From the NCBI GenBank assembly GCA_947503885.1, contig CANNFD010000002.1, forward strand, positions 248,001 to 312,000: a stretch of DNA of 64,000 nucleotides, read 5' to 3'. Shown piece by piece: positions 1 through 8,509 of this stretch; within the stretch, counting starts at the first letter, position 1; every line of letters begins with the position of its first letter. This DNA comes from an uncultured Olleya sp. (GTDB lineage: Bacteria > Bacteroidota > Bacteroidia > Flavobacteriales > Flavobacteriaceae). Position numbers and translations under genes: made by a program. A model generated the notes under the pieces. The model was not told the origin of the DNA, searched no databases, and worked only from the letters and a program-made list of their open reading frames with translations.

Positions 1-414
1 GATCTACTAAATGAAGGTAAACAGCAACTGACGAGTTTATACCCAGAAGTTTTACAAATTGACAATGAAAAAGCACAAGAAATCCGTGAAACTAAAACTG
101 GTTTTGAGGTGACAACAAACAAAAACACCTATACCACAACACGAGTTGTGGTAGCTGTAGGCTATACTAATTTACTTTTTATAAAAGGGCTAGAACAATT
201 TATTAAACCCCACCCTAAAGCTGCTATAGAAAAAGATAGGATTTGGTTAGAAAACACAGATCACCTTATTAAAGAAAACTTATATGTAGCAGGCACCTTA
301 GCGGGTTGGAGAAGTCAATTTGCAATCGCTTCTGGAAGTGGTGCCCATGTTGGAACTGACATATTAACCTTATGGAATAATGGAAAACACACTAAAGTAC
401 ACGACAAAGCCTAG
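1..414 (+). CDS. FAD/NAD(P)-dependent disulfide oxidoreductase family protein, C-terminal part (5' end outside window)
   Basis: The reading frame is open from base 1 (DLLNEGKQQL...) and runs into the ORF that the track begins at 109, so the real gene starts outside the window and the internal ATG is not its start. The visible 137 residues resemble the C-terminal end of thioredoxin-reductase-like flavoproteins: a strand with 'RVVVAVGY', then 'LYVAGTLAGWRSQFAIASG', the usual segment that contacts the flavin just before the last helix. No redox CxxC pair is visible in this part, so it could be a disulfide reductase or another two-dinucleotide-binding-domain flavoprotein. Family assignment is fair; substrate is unknown. 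Confidence 0.6.
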   Translation, partial: DLLNEGKQQLTSLYPEVLQIDNEKAQEIRETKTGFEVTTNKNTYTTTRVVVAVGYTNLLFIKGLEQFIKPHPKAAIEKDRIWLENTDHLIKENLYVAGTLAGWRSQFAIASGSGAHVGTDILTLWNNGKHTKVHDKA

Positions 415-461
415 ATGAAAAACCCTTCTAGAAAAGAACTTTTTTAGCTAATCGCTTCTTT

Positions 462-848
462 ATGTTTTACAGCTATTTTGCTAAAGACGACCATTAAGAT
501 TTAACTTTTTTAAAAGGCATATTTAAAGAGCACGAGCATATCCATCGCAGAAAAGGGAATGACTTTTACTTTATCCACTTAGAAAACGACAAATATTTAA
601 TCCCACAAATTTATAGTTCTGCTTTTAATAAAAAAGGGTTTTTAAATCAAGTCAAGAATGGTGACAATTTAACCTTAAGCATAGAGGGTAATAATGATAT
701 ACATCAGATAGAAAAAGAAGGCGTAAAATATATAGACACTATAAAAAAAGCAGAATTACTAAATAGCAATAATTTTGTTGGGCTAATTTTAGGGGTTATC
801 TTTTTTGTAGTTACTTTAATTTTAATTCCTACTTACTTAAAAAGTTAA
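462..848 (+). pseudogene. Small membrane protein gene interrupted by an in-frame TAA
   Basis: From the ATG at 462 the frame reads MFYSYFAKDDH, hits TAA at 495-497, and continues open to a stop at 846-848 as DLTFLKGIFKEHEH... with a hydrophobic C-terminal segment 'VGLILGVIFFVVTLILIP'. No ATG, GTG or plausible start follows the TAA, and the downstream part reads like normal coding sequence (about 116 residues, one C-terminal membrane helix). The simplest reading is a nonsense mutation in a gene of roughly 128 codons. Alternatives are a sequencing error at the TAA or a non-standard start. I do not recognise the family. It ends 2 bp before the stop of the convergent S41 protease gene. Confidence 0.5.
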
Positions 849-850
849 AA

Positions 851-2443
851 TTAATTTGAGTTTTCAGACAACTCAATAACCTTATCAATCATAACATCAT
901 GCTTATTTAAAATCTTAAAATAAGCTCCATAACCATACAATTGTTCTGCAAGGGATGCTTTTAAGTAATGTTTAACTTCGTCTTTGTAAGCAACAAACAA
1001 TATGTTTGATCGTGTTTTTATTTTCAAAAATTCTTCGAATGATTTTACAACTTGATCAGAAATAGTAAAATTATCAAAAAAGTCTTCTCTAGAAATTTCG
1101 TTATAAAAGCTACGCTTCTTTTCAAGTTCTTCAAAAATAAAATTATTTAAAAACCCTCTTTTTTCTAAAAAAGTCAAAGTTTCGTTTTGCATTTTAGTAT
1201 CATAAGGCACAAAAACATCCGGAATTATTCCGCCACCACCATAAACAGTTTTCCCTTTAGGTGTAGTAAATTTTAAAGAGTCTGCAACTTCAATTTTCTT
1301 TTCATCTAAAAGCTCTCCTCTATTTAAACGGTCTGCAAAGTCATCATAATAATCTCTGTTTCCGTTTTGGTATGAGCGCTGGATGGACCTACCTGTTGGT
1401 GTATAATATTTAGACACTGTAAGCCTTACTGCGCTCCCGTCACCTAACATCATCTCTCGTTGCACTAAACCTTTACCATACGATCGTCTACCAACAATAG
1501 TCCCTTTGTCGTTGTCTTGTAATGCGCCCGCAATAATCTCTGAAGCTGATGCAGAATTTTCGTCTATTAATACATATACATGTCCATTTTCAAAACTTCC
1601 TTTTTTTGTTGCATAGCTTCGCTCTTCTTTACCTTTTTTGTTTCTTGTAAAAACTATTAGTTTATCGTCTTCCAAAAACTCGTCAATAATATTGACAGCA
1701 ATTTCCAAAAAGCCTCCAGGGTTACCTCTTAAATCTAAAGCCAAACTTGTTGCGCCTTGTTCTTTTAATTTAAGCAGCCCTGTTTTAAACTCTTTAAAAG
1801 TACTTTCGGCAAATCGATTAATTTTAATATACCCTAAATTGTCTGTTAACATATAAGCTGCATCAACACTTTTTATGGACACCTCATCCCTTGTTACATT
1901 AAAGGTTAGCAATTTAGGCTCGCCTTTTCTAAAAACTTTTAAGTTTAATTTAGTGTAACGATCGCCTTTTAGCTTATTAACAAGCGAGTCATTATTATAA
2001 CCACCACCTAAAAGCGATTCGCCATTTGCAGATATTATTCTATCTCCACCAACGATTCCCGCCTTAGCACTTGGACCGTTTTCAATTGTTTTAATAACTG
2101 TTATAGTATCTCTAAACGTATAAAAATTAATACCAATACCTACAAAATTACCTTTCATACTTTCGGTAACTTTTTGCATGTTTTCTTTAGGAATATAAAC
2201 CGAATGCGGATCTAGATTATCTAAAATCTCGTTTACAGTTACATCAACAATGCTATCCGTATTTACATCCTCAACATACTCGTAATCAATATAATCAATA
2301 AGCCTATTTAACTTGTCCTTTTTACTATTTGAAGTAAATAACTTGTCTGATGAGTCGCCAAAATTTAACTTTCCGCCAATAAATATCCCTGCTGCAATTG
2401 CAACACCTAATATTAAAGGAAAATATATTTTAGCTTTAGACAT
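851..2443 (-). CDS. S41 family C-terminal processing peptidase (CtpA/Prc-like)
   Basis: A 530-residue periplasmic serine protease that cleaves proteins near their C terminus. It has an N-terminal membrane anchor (residues 5-23), a PDZ domain at about 95-180 and the S41 catalytic domain at about 195-365. The nucleophile motif 'ENSASASE' lies at about residues 295-302 and the catalytic lysine motif 'SYGKGLVQ' at 321-328, so the Ser/Lys dyad is intact. About 150 extra residues follow the catalytic domain, as is common in Bacteroidetes tail proteases. Its ATG overlaps the stop of the upstream deaminase gene by one base (TAATG), so the two are translationally coupled. Physiological substrate is unknown. 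Confidence 0.9.
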   Translation of the reverse strand: MSKAKIYFPLILGVAIAAGIFIGGKLNFGDSSDKLFTSNSKKDKLNRLIDYIDYEYVEDVNTDSIVDVTVNEILDNLDPHSVYIPKENMQKVTESMKGNFVGIGINFYTFRDTITVIKTIENGPSAKAGIVGGDRIISANGESLLGGGYNNDSLVNKLKGDRYTKLNLKVFRKGEPKLLTFNVTRDEVSIKSVDAAYMLTDNLGYIKINRFAESTFKEFKTGLLKLKEQGATSLALDLRGNPGGFLEIAVNIIDEFLEDDKLIVFTRNKKGKEERSYATKKGSFENGHVYVLIDENSASASEIIAGALQDNDKGTIVGRRSYGKGLVQREMMLGDGSAVRLTVSKYYTPTGRSIQRSYQNGNRDYYDDFADRLNRGELLDEKKIEVADSLKFTTPKGKTVYGGGGIIPDVFVPYDTKMQNETLTFLEKRGFLNNFIFEELEKKRSFYNEISREDFFDNFTISDQVVKSFEEFLKIKTRSNILFVAYKDEVKHYLKASLAEQLYGYGAYFKILNKHDVMIDKVIELSENSN

Positions 2444-2874
2444 TAGTCTTCTAATTGTTGTATTAATTGTAAGTCGATACCTGCTTTTTCTAAAAATTTT
2501 AGCCCTGAATCATCTTTATATCCTTGATTATAAACAACACGAATTATACCTGCTTGGTGTATTAGTTTACTACATTCTTTACAAGGTGACATTGTAATAT
2601 AAAGTGTTGCCCCTTTACAAGATTGTGTAGATGATGCTACTTTTAAAATAGCATTAGCTTCAGCATGCAATACATACCATTTAGTATAACCTTCATCGTC
2701 TTCGCAAAAATTTTCAAAGCCACTTGGGGTTCCATTATAACCGTCAGAAATAATCATCCTGTCTTTAACAATTACTGCACCTACTTGTTTTCGCTTACAG
2801 TAGGACAATTTCCCCCATTCTGTAGCAATTCTTAAATATGCTTTATCGTATTTAAGTTGTTTTTGATCTGACAT
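2443..2874 (-). CDS. Deoxycytidylate (dCMP) deaminase family protein
   Basis: A 143-residue zinc-dependent deaminase of the ComEB/dCMP deaminase family, which would make dUMP from dCMP for thymidylate synthesis. The zinc site is complete: 'HAEANAIL' at residues 70-77 (His ligand and catalytic Glu) and 'PCKEC' at 97-101 (two Cys ligands). The length fits the family. It is the first gene of a two-gene transcription unit with the S41 protease; the link between them is a common flavobacterial arrangement but has no obvious functional logic. The exact nucleotide substrate cannot be told from the sequence. Confidence 0.88.
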   Translation of the reverse strand: MSDQKQLKYDKAYLRIATEWGKLSYCKRKQVGAVIVKDRMIISDGYNGTPSGFENFCEDDEGYTKWYVLHAEANAILKVASSTQSCKGATLYITMSPCKECSKLIHQAGIIRVVYNQGYKDDSGLKFLEKAGIDLQLIQQLED

Positions 2875-2991
2875 ATAGAAATAAATAGAAATTAAAACGC
2901 ATCAAATGACGTGTTTATATGTAAACGAAGATACTCGCTTCATATTTTAATTACAATTGTAAATTATAAGTTTATGAAAACTTTAATGAAA

Positions 2992-3582
2992 TTAATTTAA
3001 AAACGGACTGTTTAAAAGCATTGGGATAACCAAACCTACAACTACTGCCGATATAACCATAACCCAATCACGTTTAGAAAACCTAAATACCGTTTGAAAA
3101 ATATAGCTTAAAAACAAAACTACAAAGACGATAATAATTTGAGCGATTTCAATACCTAAAGCAAACTCTATAAGTCTGACAAATTTATTATCACCTTGGT
3201 CAAGACTCATCCTAAACTCTCTAGCAAAACCAAACCCATGAACTAATCCAAAAAACAAAGTAGAAACAAATAATAATCCTATTTTTTGATTTTTAGATAC
3301 CTTTCCTGCAGTAAACACATTGTAGATTGCTACTACCATAATGGTTACCGGGATTAAAAACTCTATTAAATCACCATCAATTTTAACTTTACCATAACTA
3401 GCTAATATTAATGATATAGAATGTCCAACAGTAAACATTGTTACCAACCAAAACACACGTTTCCAGTCTTTAAAAAGATAAGGTACTGCTAATACTATTA
3501 AAAACAAAACATGGTCGTAGGCATTGATATCAAGTACGTGGTTAATACCATATTGTACATTTATCCAAAAATCTTGGAACAT
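2992..3582 (-). CDS. HupE/UreJ family integral membrane protein
   Basis: A 196-residue membrane protein with about six hydrophobic segments. The N-terminal 'GINHVLDINAYDHVLFL' with spaced histidine and aspartate residues, and 'VHGFGFA' in the middle, are the signatures of the HupE/UreJ family, some members of which are nickel or cobalt permeases linked to hydrogenase or urease. No hydrogenase or urease genes lie nearby, so transport of a specific metal is only an inference. It is a single-gene unit, divergent from manA. Confidence 0.75.
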   Translation of the reverse strand: MFQDFWINVQYGINHVLDINAYDHVLFLIVLAVPYLFKDWKRVFWLVTMFTVGHSISLILASYGKVKIDGDLIEFLIPVTIMVVAIYNVFTAGKVSKNQKIGLLFVSTLFFGLVHGFGFAREFRMSLDQGDNKFVRLIEFALGIEIAQIIIVFVVLFLSYIFQTVFRFSKRDWVMVISAVVVGLVIPMLLNSPFLN

Positions 3583-3707
3583 AAATTTTAAATTTTAGGG
3601 TTGTGGTAAATATACGCAAAAACAAAAACGCTATCCAAATTATAGGACGTTTACAGTATTAAAAAAAGGATTTTTTAAAAAACAGTCAAAATATAACGAT
3701 AGTTTGG

Positions 3708-3715
3708 TAAATTTG
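3708..3715 (+). promoter_or_regulatory. Candidate -7 box (TAAATTTG) for manA
   Basis: TAAATTTG matches the Bacteroidetes primary sigma -7 consensus TAnnTTTG and lies 25 bp before the manA ATG. No convincing -33 TTTG is visible at the usual spacing, so this is a moderate call. Confidence 0.4.
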
Positions 3716-3740
3716 AATCCTGAAGAACCCTTATTGATAA

Positions 3741-4712
3741 ATGATATTATACCCTTTAAAATTTCAGCCCCTTTATAAATATAGAATTTGGGGAGGTGAA
3801 AAACTAAAAACTGAACTTGGTAAAAATTATACCGAATCGCTAATTGGTGAATCTTGGGAAATATCTGATGTTAAAAATGATGAAACCGAAGTATTAGAAG
3901 GCCCATTAAAAGGTCAAACACTAAAACAGTTGATTAAAAAGTATAAAAGCGACTTTTTAGGACAATCTGTTTACAACACTTATGGAGAAGAGTTTCCGTT
4001 ACTTATTAAATTTATAGACGCCAAAACACCATTATCCATACAAGTACACCCAAGTAATGAGATTGCTAAAAAGCAACATAACTCATTTGGTAAAAATGAA
4101 ATGTGGTATGTTATGCAAGCAGAAAAAAATGCCGAATTAATCATTGGTTTTAAAGAAAACATTACTCTTGAACAATACCAAAACCACTTAAAAAACAATA
4201 CTATACTAGAAGTCTTACATCAAGAAACAGTAAATAAAGGTGATGCATACTACATTCCGACAGGTCGTGTGCATGCTATTGGCGCAGGAGTGTTACTAGC
4301 AGAAATACAACAAACCTCTGATGTCACCTACAGAATCTATGATTATAATAGGGTTGATAATGCTACCGGTAAAAAAAGAGAGCTTCACACAGAACTAGCT
4401 AAAAATGTTATAGATTTTTCTGCTCATAAAGATTACAAAACACACTATAATAAAACTAAGAATCAATCTAATGTCTTAGTACATTCTCCTTATTTTAAAA
4501 CTAACTATTTAAAAATAGAAGGCACTCTAGATAAAGACTACTCAAAAATAGATTCTTTTATAATTTACATGTGCGTGGACGGGGATGCTAAAATAGAATG
4601 GAAAAAGGACACTTTTACATTAACTAAAGGTGAAACCTTACTACTACCCGCTACGATTAAAAACGTATCAATATCCTCAAAATCTAGCGAATTGCTAGAG
4701 GTTTATTTATAA
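3741..4712 (+). CDS. manA: Mannose-6-phosphate isomerase, class I (short type)
   Basis: A 323-residue cupin enzyme that interconverts mannose 6-phosphate and fructose 6-phosphate, feeding or draining GDP-mannose synthesis. Zinc ligands are visible: 'QVHPSNE' at 101-107 (Gln, His), Glu120 in 'KNEMWYV', and His178 in 'PTGRVHAIGAG'. Length matches the short Bacillus-type class rather than the roughly 390-residue enterobacterial type. A LacI-family gene follows 9 bp downstream on the same strand, suggesting a co-transcribed sugar regulator. Confidence 0.92.
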   Translation: MILYPLKFQPLYKYRIWGGEKLKTELGKNYTESLIGESWEISDVKNDETEVLEGPLKGQTLKQLIKKYKSDFLGQSVYNTYGEEFPLLIKFIDAKTPLSIQVHPSNEIAKKQHNSFGKNEMWYVMQAEKNAELIIGFKENITLEQYQNHLKNNTILEVLHQETVNKGDAYYIPTGRVHAIGAGVLLAEIQQTSDVTYRIYDYNRVDNATGKKRELHTELAKNVIDFSAHKDYKTHYNKTKNQSNVLVHSPYFKTNYLKIEGTLDKDYSKIDSFIIYMCVDGDAKIEWKKDTFTLTKGETLLLPATIKNVSISSKSSELLEVYL

Positions 4713-4721
4713 TAATATATT

Positions 4722-5732
4722 ATGAAAAAAATCACTTTAAAAGATATTGCAAATCATTTTAATGTTTCAATCTCTACTGTTTCTAAAGCTCTAAACAACA
4801 GTCCTGAGATTAGTAAATCTACTTCAAAAAATATTAAAGCATACGCTAAAGCAAATAGCTACACTCCAAACTTTAATGCCTTAAGTTTAAAAAATCAAAG
4901 CACAAAAACTATTGGAATTATTATCCCAAATATGCTTAACTATTACTTTGCACAAGTCTTAAAAGGAATTGAAAAAACTGCTACTAAAAACGGTTATAAA
5001 ATCATTACTTGCATCTCTAACAATTCTTTAAATAAAGAAATAGAAACCATAGAAATGCTATCAACAGGTGTCGTAGATGGATTTATACTATCCGTTGCAG
5101 AAGAAACAGAAACTAAAAATGAATTTAATCATTTTAAAATTTGCAATAAAAAACAAATCCCTTTAGTCATGTTTGATCGTGTTGTGGAAGACATTGATTG
5201 TGATAAAGTAATTACAAACGACTTTATGGCGTCAGTTAATGCTGTTAATTACTTAAAAAATAAAGGGTGCAAAAAAATAGCATTTGCAGGTGCTAATTTA
5301 GACTTAAACATTGGCAAATTAAGACATGAAGGCTATTTGGCTGGTTTAAAAAACAACAACCTAGATATTGACCAAGCAATTATAATTGCAAAACATGAGG
5401 TGTATTACAAAAACCATGAAGCACTTATAAAACCATTATTTGATCAGTCCTTTGACGCTTTAATTACCTCAAACGAGTCTGTTGCAATTGCTGCAATAAA
5501 AATAGCACAACAAAAGGACATAAAAATACCCGAAGACCTTTCAATTTTGGCGTTTTCTAACGGAATTTTAGCCAGACATTCTAACCCAAGATTAAGCACC
5601 ATAAGTCAACATGGTGAAATTATAGGTGAAAGAGCAGCAACTTTACTTATAAATAAATTAGAAAATAACATAACTACCACAACAACTGAAACAATTGAAA
5701 CAGATATTGTTTTAAGAGAATCTTCAAAATAA
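4722..5732 (+). CDS. LacI-family transcriptional regulator
   Basis: A 336-residue regulator. The N terminus 'ITLKDIANHFNVSISTVSKAL' is the canonical LacI helix-turn-helix (residues 4-24) followed by a hinge helix; residues 60-330 form the periplasmic-binding-protein-like effector domain ('KTIGIIIPNMLNYYFAQVLKGIE', 'FDALITSNES'). It probably represses or activates sugar metabolism genes, perhaps including manA just upstream. The effector cannot be read from the sequence. Confidence 0.9.
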   Translation: MKKITLKDIANHFNVSISTVSKALNNSPEISKSTSKNIKAYAKANSYTPNFNALSLKNQSTKTIGIIIPNMLNYYFAQVLKGIEKTATKNGYKIITCISNNSLNKEIETIEMLSTGVVDGFILSVAEETETKNEFNHFKICNKKQIPLVMFDRVVEDIDCDKVITNDFMASVNAVNYLKNKGCKKIAFAGANLDLNIGKLRHEGYLAGLKNNNLDIDQAIIIAKHEVYYKNHEALIKPLFDQSFDALITSNESVAIAAIKIAQQKDIKIPEDLSILAFSNGILARHSNPRLSTISQHGEIIGERAATLLINKLENNITTTTTETIETDIVLRESSK

Positions 5733-5737
5733 AAAAA

Positions 5738-5776
5738 AACCTACAAACCATTAATTATTAACGATTTATAGGTTTA
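5738..5776 (-). terminator. Terminator of the ancestral tRNA-Leu locus (host copy)
   Basis: On the minus strand: AAACCTATAAATC - loop - GGTTTGTAGGTTTTTTTTT, a stem ending in a T run. It lies directly 3' of the tRNA-Leu 3'-end remnant and is homologous to the terminator beside the intact tRNA at 11521-11561. It may also end the lacI transcript from the other side. Confidence 0.7.
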
Positions 5777-5803
5777 AAAAGTACTCAAGGCGGGAATCGA
5801 ACC
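5773..5803. repeat. Left attachment site (31-bp direct repeat, 3' end of tRNA-Leu)
   Basis: Identical over 31 bp to 11559-11589. Bases 5782-5803 equal the last 22 nt of tRNA-Leu (acceptor 3' strand and half of the T arm). It is followed at once by unrelated sequence (TATTAAAACC), so it is an orphan tRNA fragment and not a functional tRNA. Confidence 0.93.
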
Positions 5804-5935
5804 TATTAAAACCACACCCTCCTACAACCTCAACAAAAACAACGAAACTTCAATAAACACCACTATTAAAGGGCATAGCAAAAACAATACAGCAATTGAA
5901 TTAAATTTAATACGATTTAATATGTTGCTAATTTG

Positions 5936-5957
5936 GTTGTCATATGGTTGTCAAACT
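5936..5957 (+). repeat. Paired GGTTGTCA repeats near the left end (candidate integrase arm sites)
   Basis: GGTTGTCATATGGTTGTCAAAC: two direct copies 11 bp apart, about 45 bp before the integrase ATG. A near-identical pair lies at 11491-11510 just inside the right end, in the same orientation. Placement near both ends suggests recombinase or excisionase binding sites; this is inferred. Confidence 0.55.
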
Positions 5958-6000
5958 AGTAAAAATTGTTTAATTTTACTTAGTTCAAAATTTATAAAAT

Positions 6001-7311
6001 ATGGCAACTGCAAAATTTGAGGTACTAAGCAATTCTATTAACGCACCTATTTATTTAAGACTATCAATAAAAAGAGGATTAACACCACGAGCAAAAACAG
6101 GCTTATTTATAAACTCTAAAGACTGGAGTAAAGACACTAAACTACCCAAGCAAAGCAATGCTAAAAATAAAAATCTAAAAACTGATTTGTTGAAACTACA
6201 GGCTTACATACTTGACAAACATAACGAGGCTTACAAAAACAATACAACTACAGACAAGCAATGGCTTGAACATTATATAGATGTTTACTTCAATCGTAAA
6301 GACGAAAACAACACCAAAACAAATGTTACATATTGGATTGAGTACATAATTAAGAACTCACACCTAATGAATAACTCAAAAGGTGGATACGGACTAAGCA
6401 AGAACAGACTAAAGGCTTATAATAGTCTTTTAAATAGGTTTACAGAGTTTCAAGGCAATAAAACAATAAACATTAAAGACCTAGACAACAAAACCTTTAA
6501 CAAGTTTAAAAAGTGGTTGTTTGAAGACAAAGCATATAGTCCAAGTACTGCAACAAAATTTTTAACAGACCTACAAAGAGTAGTCAAAGTCGCATCCGAA
6601 TTTACACCAATTGCAGAAAATTTTAATAGTATTAAATTCAAAAAAGTAAGTACTTATGATGACGATATGAATGTAATAACCTTAACTGAAAATGAAATTA
6701 TTAAAATACAAAAAGCAGACCTAAAAAAAGAAGCATTAATCAACGCAAGAAAATGGTTAATTTTAGCCTGTTACACAGGTCAAAGAGGCGACACCCTATT
6801 AAACAGGATAAAAGAAGAAAACTTTATAAAACGAGGTAATGATTTCACAATAAATATTAAACAAAAAAAAGTAAACCAATCAATTAAAATACCTGTATTA
6901 CCTCAAGTTAGAGAAATTTACGAAAACGGATTGCCTTATAAAATATCCACACAAAAACTCAATGAACACATTAAAACCATTTGTAAAATAGCCAAAATTG
7001 ATGATTTGGTAATGGGTAAAAAAGTTAATAAGGACACGAAAAGAAACGAAAAGAAATTAAGACCGAAATACGAATACATAACAAGCCATACTGGAAGACG
7101 TACTTTTGCTACTATTCATTATTCAAAAATACCAACTCCTTTATTAATGAAAGTAACAGGTCACAAAAAAGAAAGCACTTTTTTAGAATACATTAACCAA
7201 AGCCAAGAAAACCACGTTGATATAATATTAGACTACTACAGAACTCTAGAACTTAAAGAACGTAAAGAACCTGTATTAAATATAGTTGACAAGGCTTCAA
7301 ATCAAAATTAA
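6001..7311 (+). CDS. int: Tyrosine recombinase / integrase
   Basis: A 436-residue site-specific recombinase that would integrate and excise the element at tRNA-Leu. It has an N-terminal arm-binding domain (residues 1-100), a SAM-like core-binding domain (about 105-210) and the C-terminal catalytic domain. The catalytic set is complete: Arg262 in 'YTGQRGDTLL', His363 and Arg366 in 'SHTGRRTFAT', His388 in 'TGHKKESTF' and the nucleophile Tyr397 in 'FLEYI'. This is the Bacteroidetes-type integrase seen in many mobile elements. It lies about 200 bp from the left attachment site, the normal place for an integrase. Confidence 0.95.
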   Translation: MATAKFEVLSNSINAPIYLRLSIKRGLTPRAKTGLFINSKDWSKDTKLPKQSNAKNKNLKTDLLKLQAYILDKHNEAYKNNTTTDKQWLEHYIDVYFNRKDENNTKTNVTYWIEYIIKNSHLMNNSKGGYGLSKNRLKAYNSLLNRFTEFQGNKTINIKDLDNKTFNKFKKWLFEDKAYSPSTATKFLTDLQRVVKVASEFTPIAENFNSIKFKKVSTYDDDMNVITLTENEIIKIQKADLKKEALINARKWLILACYTGQRGDTLLNRIKEENFIKRGNDFTINIKQKKVNQSIKIPVLPQVREIYENGLPYKISTQKLNEHIKTICKIAKIDDLVMGKKVNKDTKRNEKKLRPKYEYITSHTGRRTFATIHYSKIPTPLLMKVTGHKKESTFLEYINQSQENHVDIILDYYRTLELKERKEPVLNIVDKASNQN

Positions 7312-7468
7312 AAACAAAAATAATATTAACTCTTTATTGTTAATACTTTTTTGATTCTTTTTAAATATCTGAAACCCCTTTAAAAACTGCTTGTAGACCT
7401 ACATTTCAACAATCGATGTTAAGAACGTTGACTAGATTTAAAATAATACAACTTAATAAATGTATTTC

Positions 7469-7483
7469 AATTATTATATTTGT
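7469..7483 (+). repeat. Left arm of 15-bp inverted repeat with TATATTTG box
   Basis: AATTATTATATTTGT; its exact reverse complement is at 7585-7599. The TATATTTG at 7475-7482 fits the -7 consensus TAnnTTTG reading rightward. Confidence 0.5.
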
Positions 7484-7489
7484 TATATA

Positions 7490-7579
7490 AACAAAAAGAG
7501 TCCACCTTTTCAAGCAAACTCTTTGAAATTCATTTATTTAGTTAAGTTTTTGCGGACAAACTAAATATTGTATTTTATT
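7490..7579 (-). ncRNA. Candidate small RNA (about 90 nt) of the element
   Basis: A leftward TATATTTG box (7586-7593) would start a transcript near 7579. About 70 nt later the minus strand forms AAAGAGT - loop - ACTCTTTTTG, a terminator-like hairpin with a T run, giving a transcript of about 90 nt with no good ORF. A rightward box at 7475-7482 could read the same hairpin antisense. This is purely a structural inference. Confidence 0.25.
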
Positions 7580-7584
7580 CTGAT

Positions 7585-7599
7585 ACAAATATAATAATT
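7585..7599 (-). repeat. Right arm of 15-bp inverted repeat with TATATTTG box
   Basis: ACAAATATAATAATT, the exact reverse complement of 7469-7483; it carries a leftward TATATTTG. Confidence 0.5.
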
Positions 7600-7725
7600 T
7601 ATAATTAATATCATTTTAATTATATACTTATTTTTAATGAAGACTGATTCTACTATTATAAGTAGTGTTAGTTTAATTCAAAGACTGTTGGTTAAAGTAA
7701 CTCTTTAAATAAATTTTATTTAATT

Positions 7726-8010
7726 ATGAGTAATAACCAAATTCAATTAATTCAGTTATCTACTGAACAACTTCAAAACGTCGTAATTGAGGGCGTAAAA
7801 ACGTATCTAAACGACTTTAGAAAGCAATTAGAACCAAAGACACCAACCGAGTATTTAACACGCCGAGAGGTCGCGAAAATGCTTTCGGTTGACTTGTCGA
7901 CAATTCACAATTGGAAGAAAAAAGGAATTTTAAAAGCCTATCAAGTTGGTGGTCGCGTAATCTTTAAACGTGAAGATGTTGAAAATGCAATAGTTGAACT
8001 TAAAAACTAA
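7726..8010 (+). CDS. Helix-turn-helix excisionase-family DNA-binding protein
   Basis: A 94-residue protein. Residues 43-85 ('YLTRREVAKMLSVDLSTIHNW', then 'GILKAYQVGGRVIFKREDV') form a MerR-like winged helix-turn-helix of the excisionase (HTH_17) type. The N-terminal 40 residues are probably helical. In elements of this type such a protein helps the integrase in excision or represses its promoter. It lies downstream of int on the same strand with the control region in between, and close to the next gene, so 7726-8404 is probably one unit. Confidence 0.85.
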   Translation: MSNNQIQLIQLSTEQLQNVVIEGVKTYLNDFRKQLEPKTPTEYLTRREVAKMLSVDLSTIHNWKKKGILKAYQVGGRVIFKREDVENAIVELKN

Positions 8011-8014
8011 TTGT

Positions 8015-8404
8015 ATGGCAACGCAAACACAAAAACCAAATGTCTATGTTTTTAATGAAATTAACATAGGTAAATATAAGGGCGTAAAACATTACGAACT
8101 TAACGAGCAGACAACCTCATCTGAAAAGTTAGGTAGATATTTAAACATTAGTGTTAACAGAAAATTTGCCTTATCAAACCCAGACTATTGGGTAAAAGTA
8201 AAAGAGGGCAAAAAGTGGAAAACACATTGCTTAACAGGATTGTTTAAAACCAACTTTAAAGAAGTTTACAAAGGAGATGCAGACAGAAAAAAACACCTTT
8301 TGCTTTTTAAATTTGTAGACAATCAAACCAAAGTTATTGTTTACTACTTTGAGAACTACTTCACAAACGATTTAAGCAACGTTTCGCAACAAATTAACCT
8401 TTAG
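8015..8404 (+). CDS. Uncharacterised element protein (129 aa)
   Basis: The ORF track starts at 7994, inside the preceding gene; the ATG at 8015 ('MATQTQKPNVYVF') just after that gene's stop is the more likely start. The protein is basic and rich in Lys, Tyr and Phe, with a run of likely beta strands ('YWVKVKEGKKWKTHCLTGLF', 'KVIVYYFENYF') and no membrane segment. I do not recognise the family. Its size and position beside a possible Rep gene would allow a single-stranded DNA-binding or accessory replication role, but no motif shows this. It is followed by a terminator. Confidence 0.7.
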   Translation: MATQTQKPNVYVFNEINIGKYKGVKHYELNEQTTSSEKLGRYLNISVNRKFALSNPDYWVKVKEGKKWKTHCLTGLFKTNFKEVYKGDADRKKHLLLFKFVDNQTKVIVYYFENYFTNDLSNVSQQINL

Positions 8405-8410
8405 TACTTA

Positions 8411-8446
8411 AACAACAAAAGAGGGCGTAAAAACCCTCTTTGTTAT
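8411..8446 (+). terminator. Rho-independent terminator
   Basis: AACAAAAGAGGG - CGTAAAAA - CCCTCTTTGTTATTT, just after the stop of the 129-aa gene. Confidence 0.75.
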
Positions 8447-8509
8447 TTCAAATGTTGAGGTAACGTGGCAACGCATACCCATAACTCAAATATACAAAAT
8501 TTTATATAA

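Larger units (their letters stand above)
7312..7725. other. Non-coding control region between int and the excisionase-like gene
   Basis: No ORF of note in 414 bp. It contains a perfect 15-bp inverted repeat (7469-7483 and 7585-7599), each arm carrying a TATATTTG -7-like box pointing inward, and between them an 'AAAGAGT...ACTCTTT' hairpin followed by a T-rich run on the minus strand. This looks like a regulatory switch or small-RNA locus of the element. The rest is very AT-rich and shows nothing I can name. Confidence 0.5.

Noticed and set aside
5782-5803. A tRNA-Leu sequence at the left end of the island
   Set aside because: Only the last 22 nt are present; the anticodon and 5' half are absent, so it is an attachment-site remnant.
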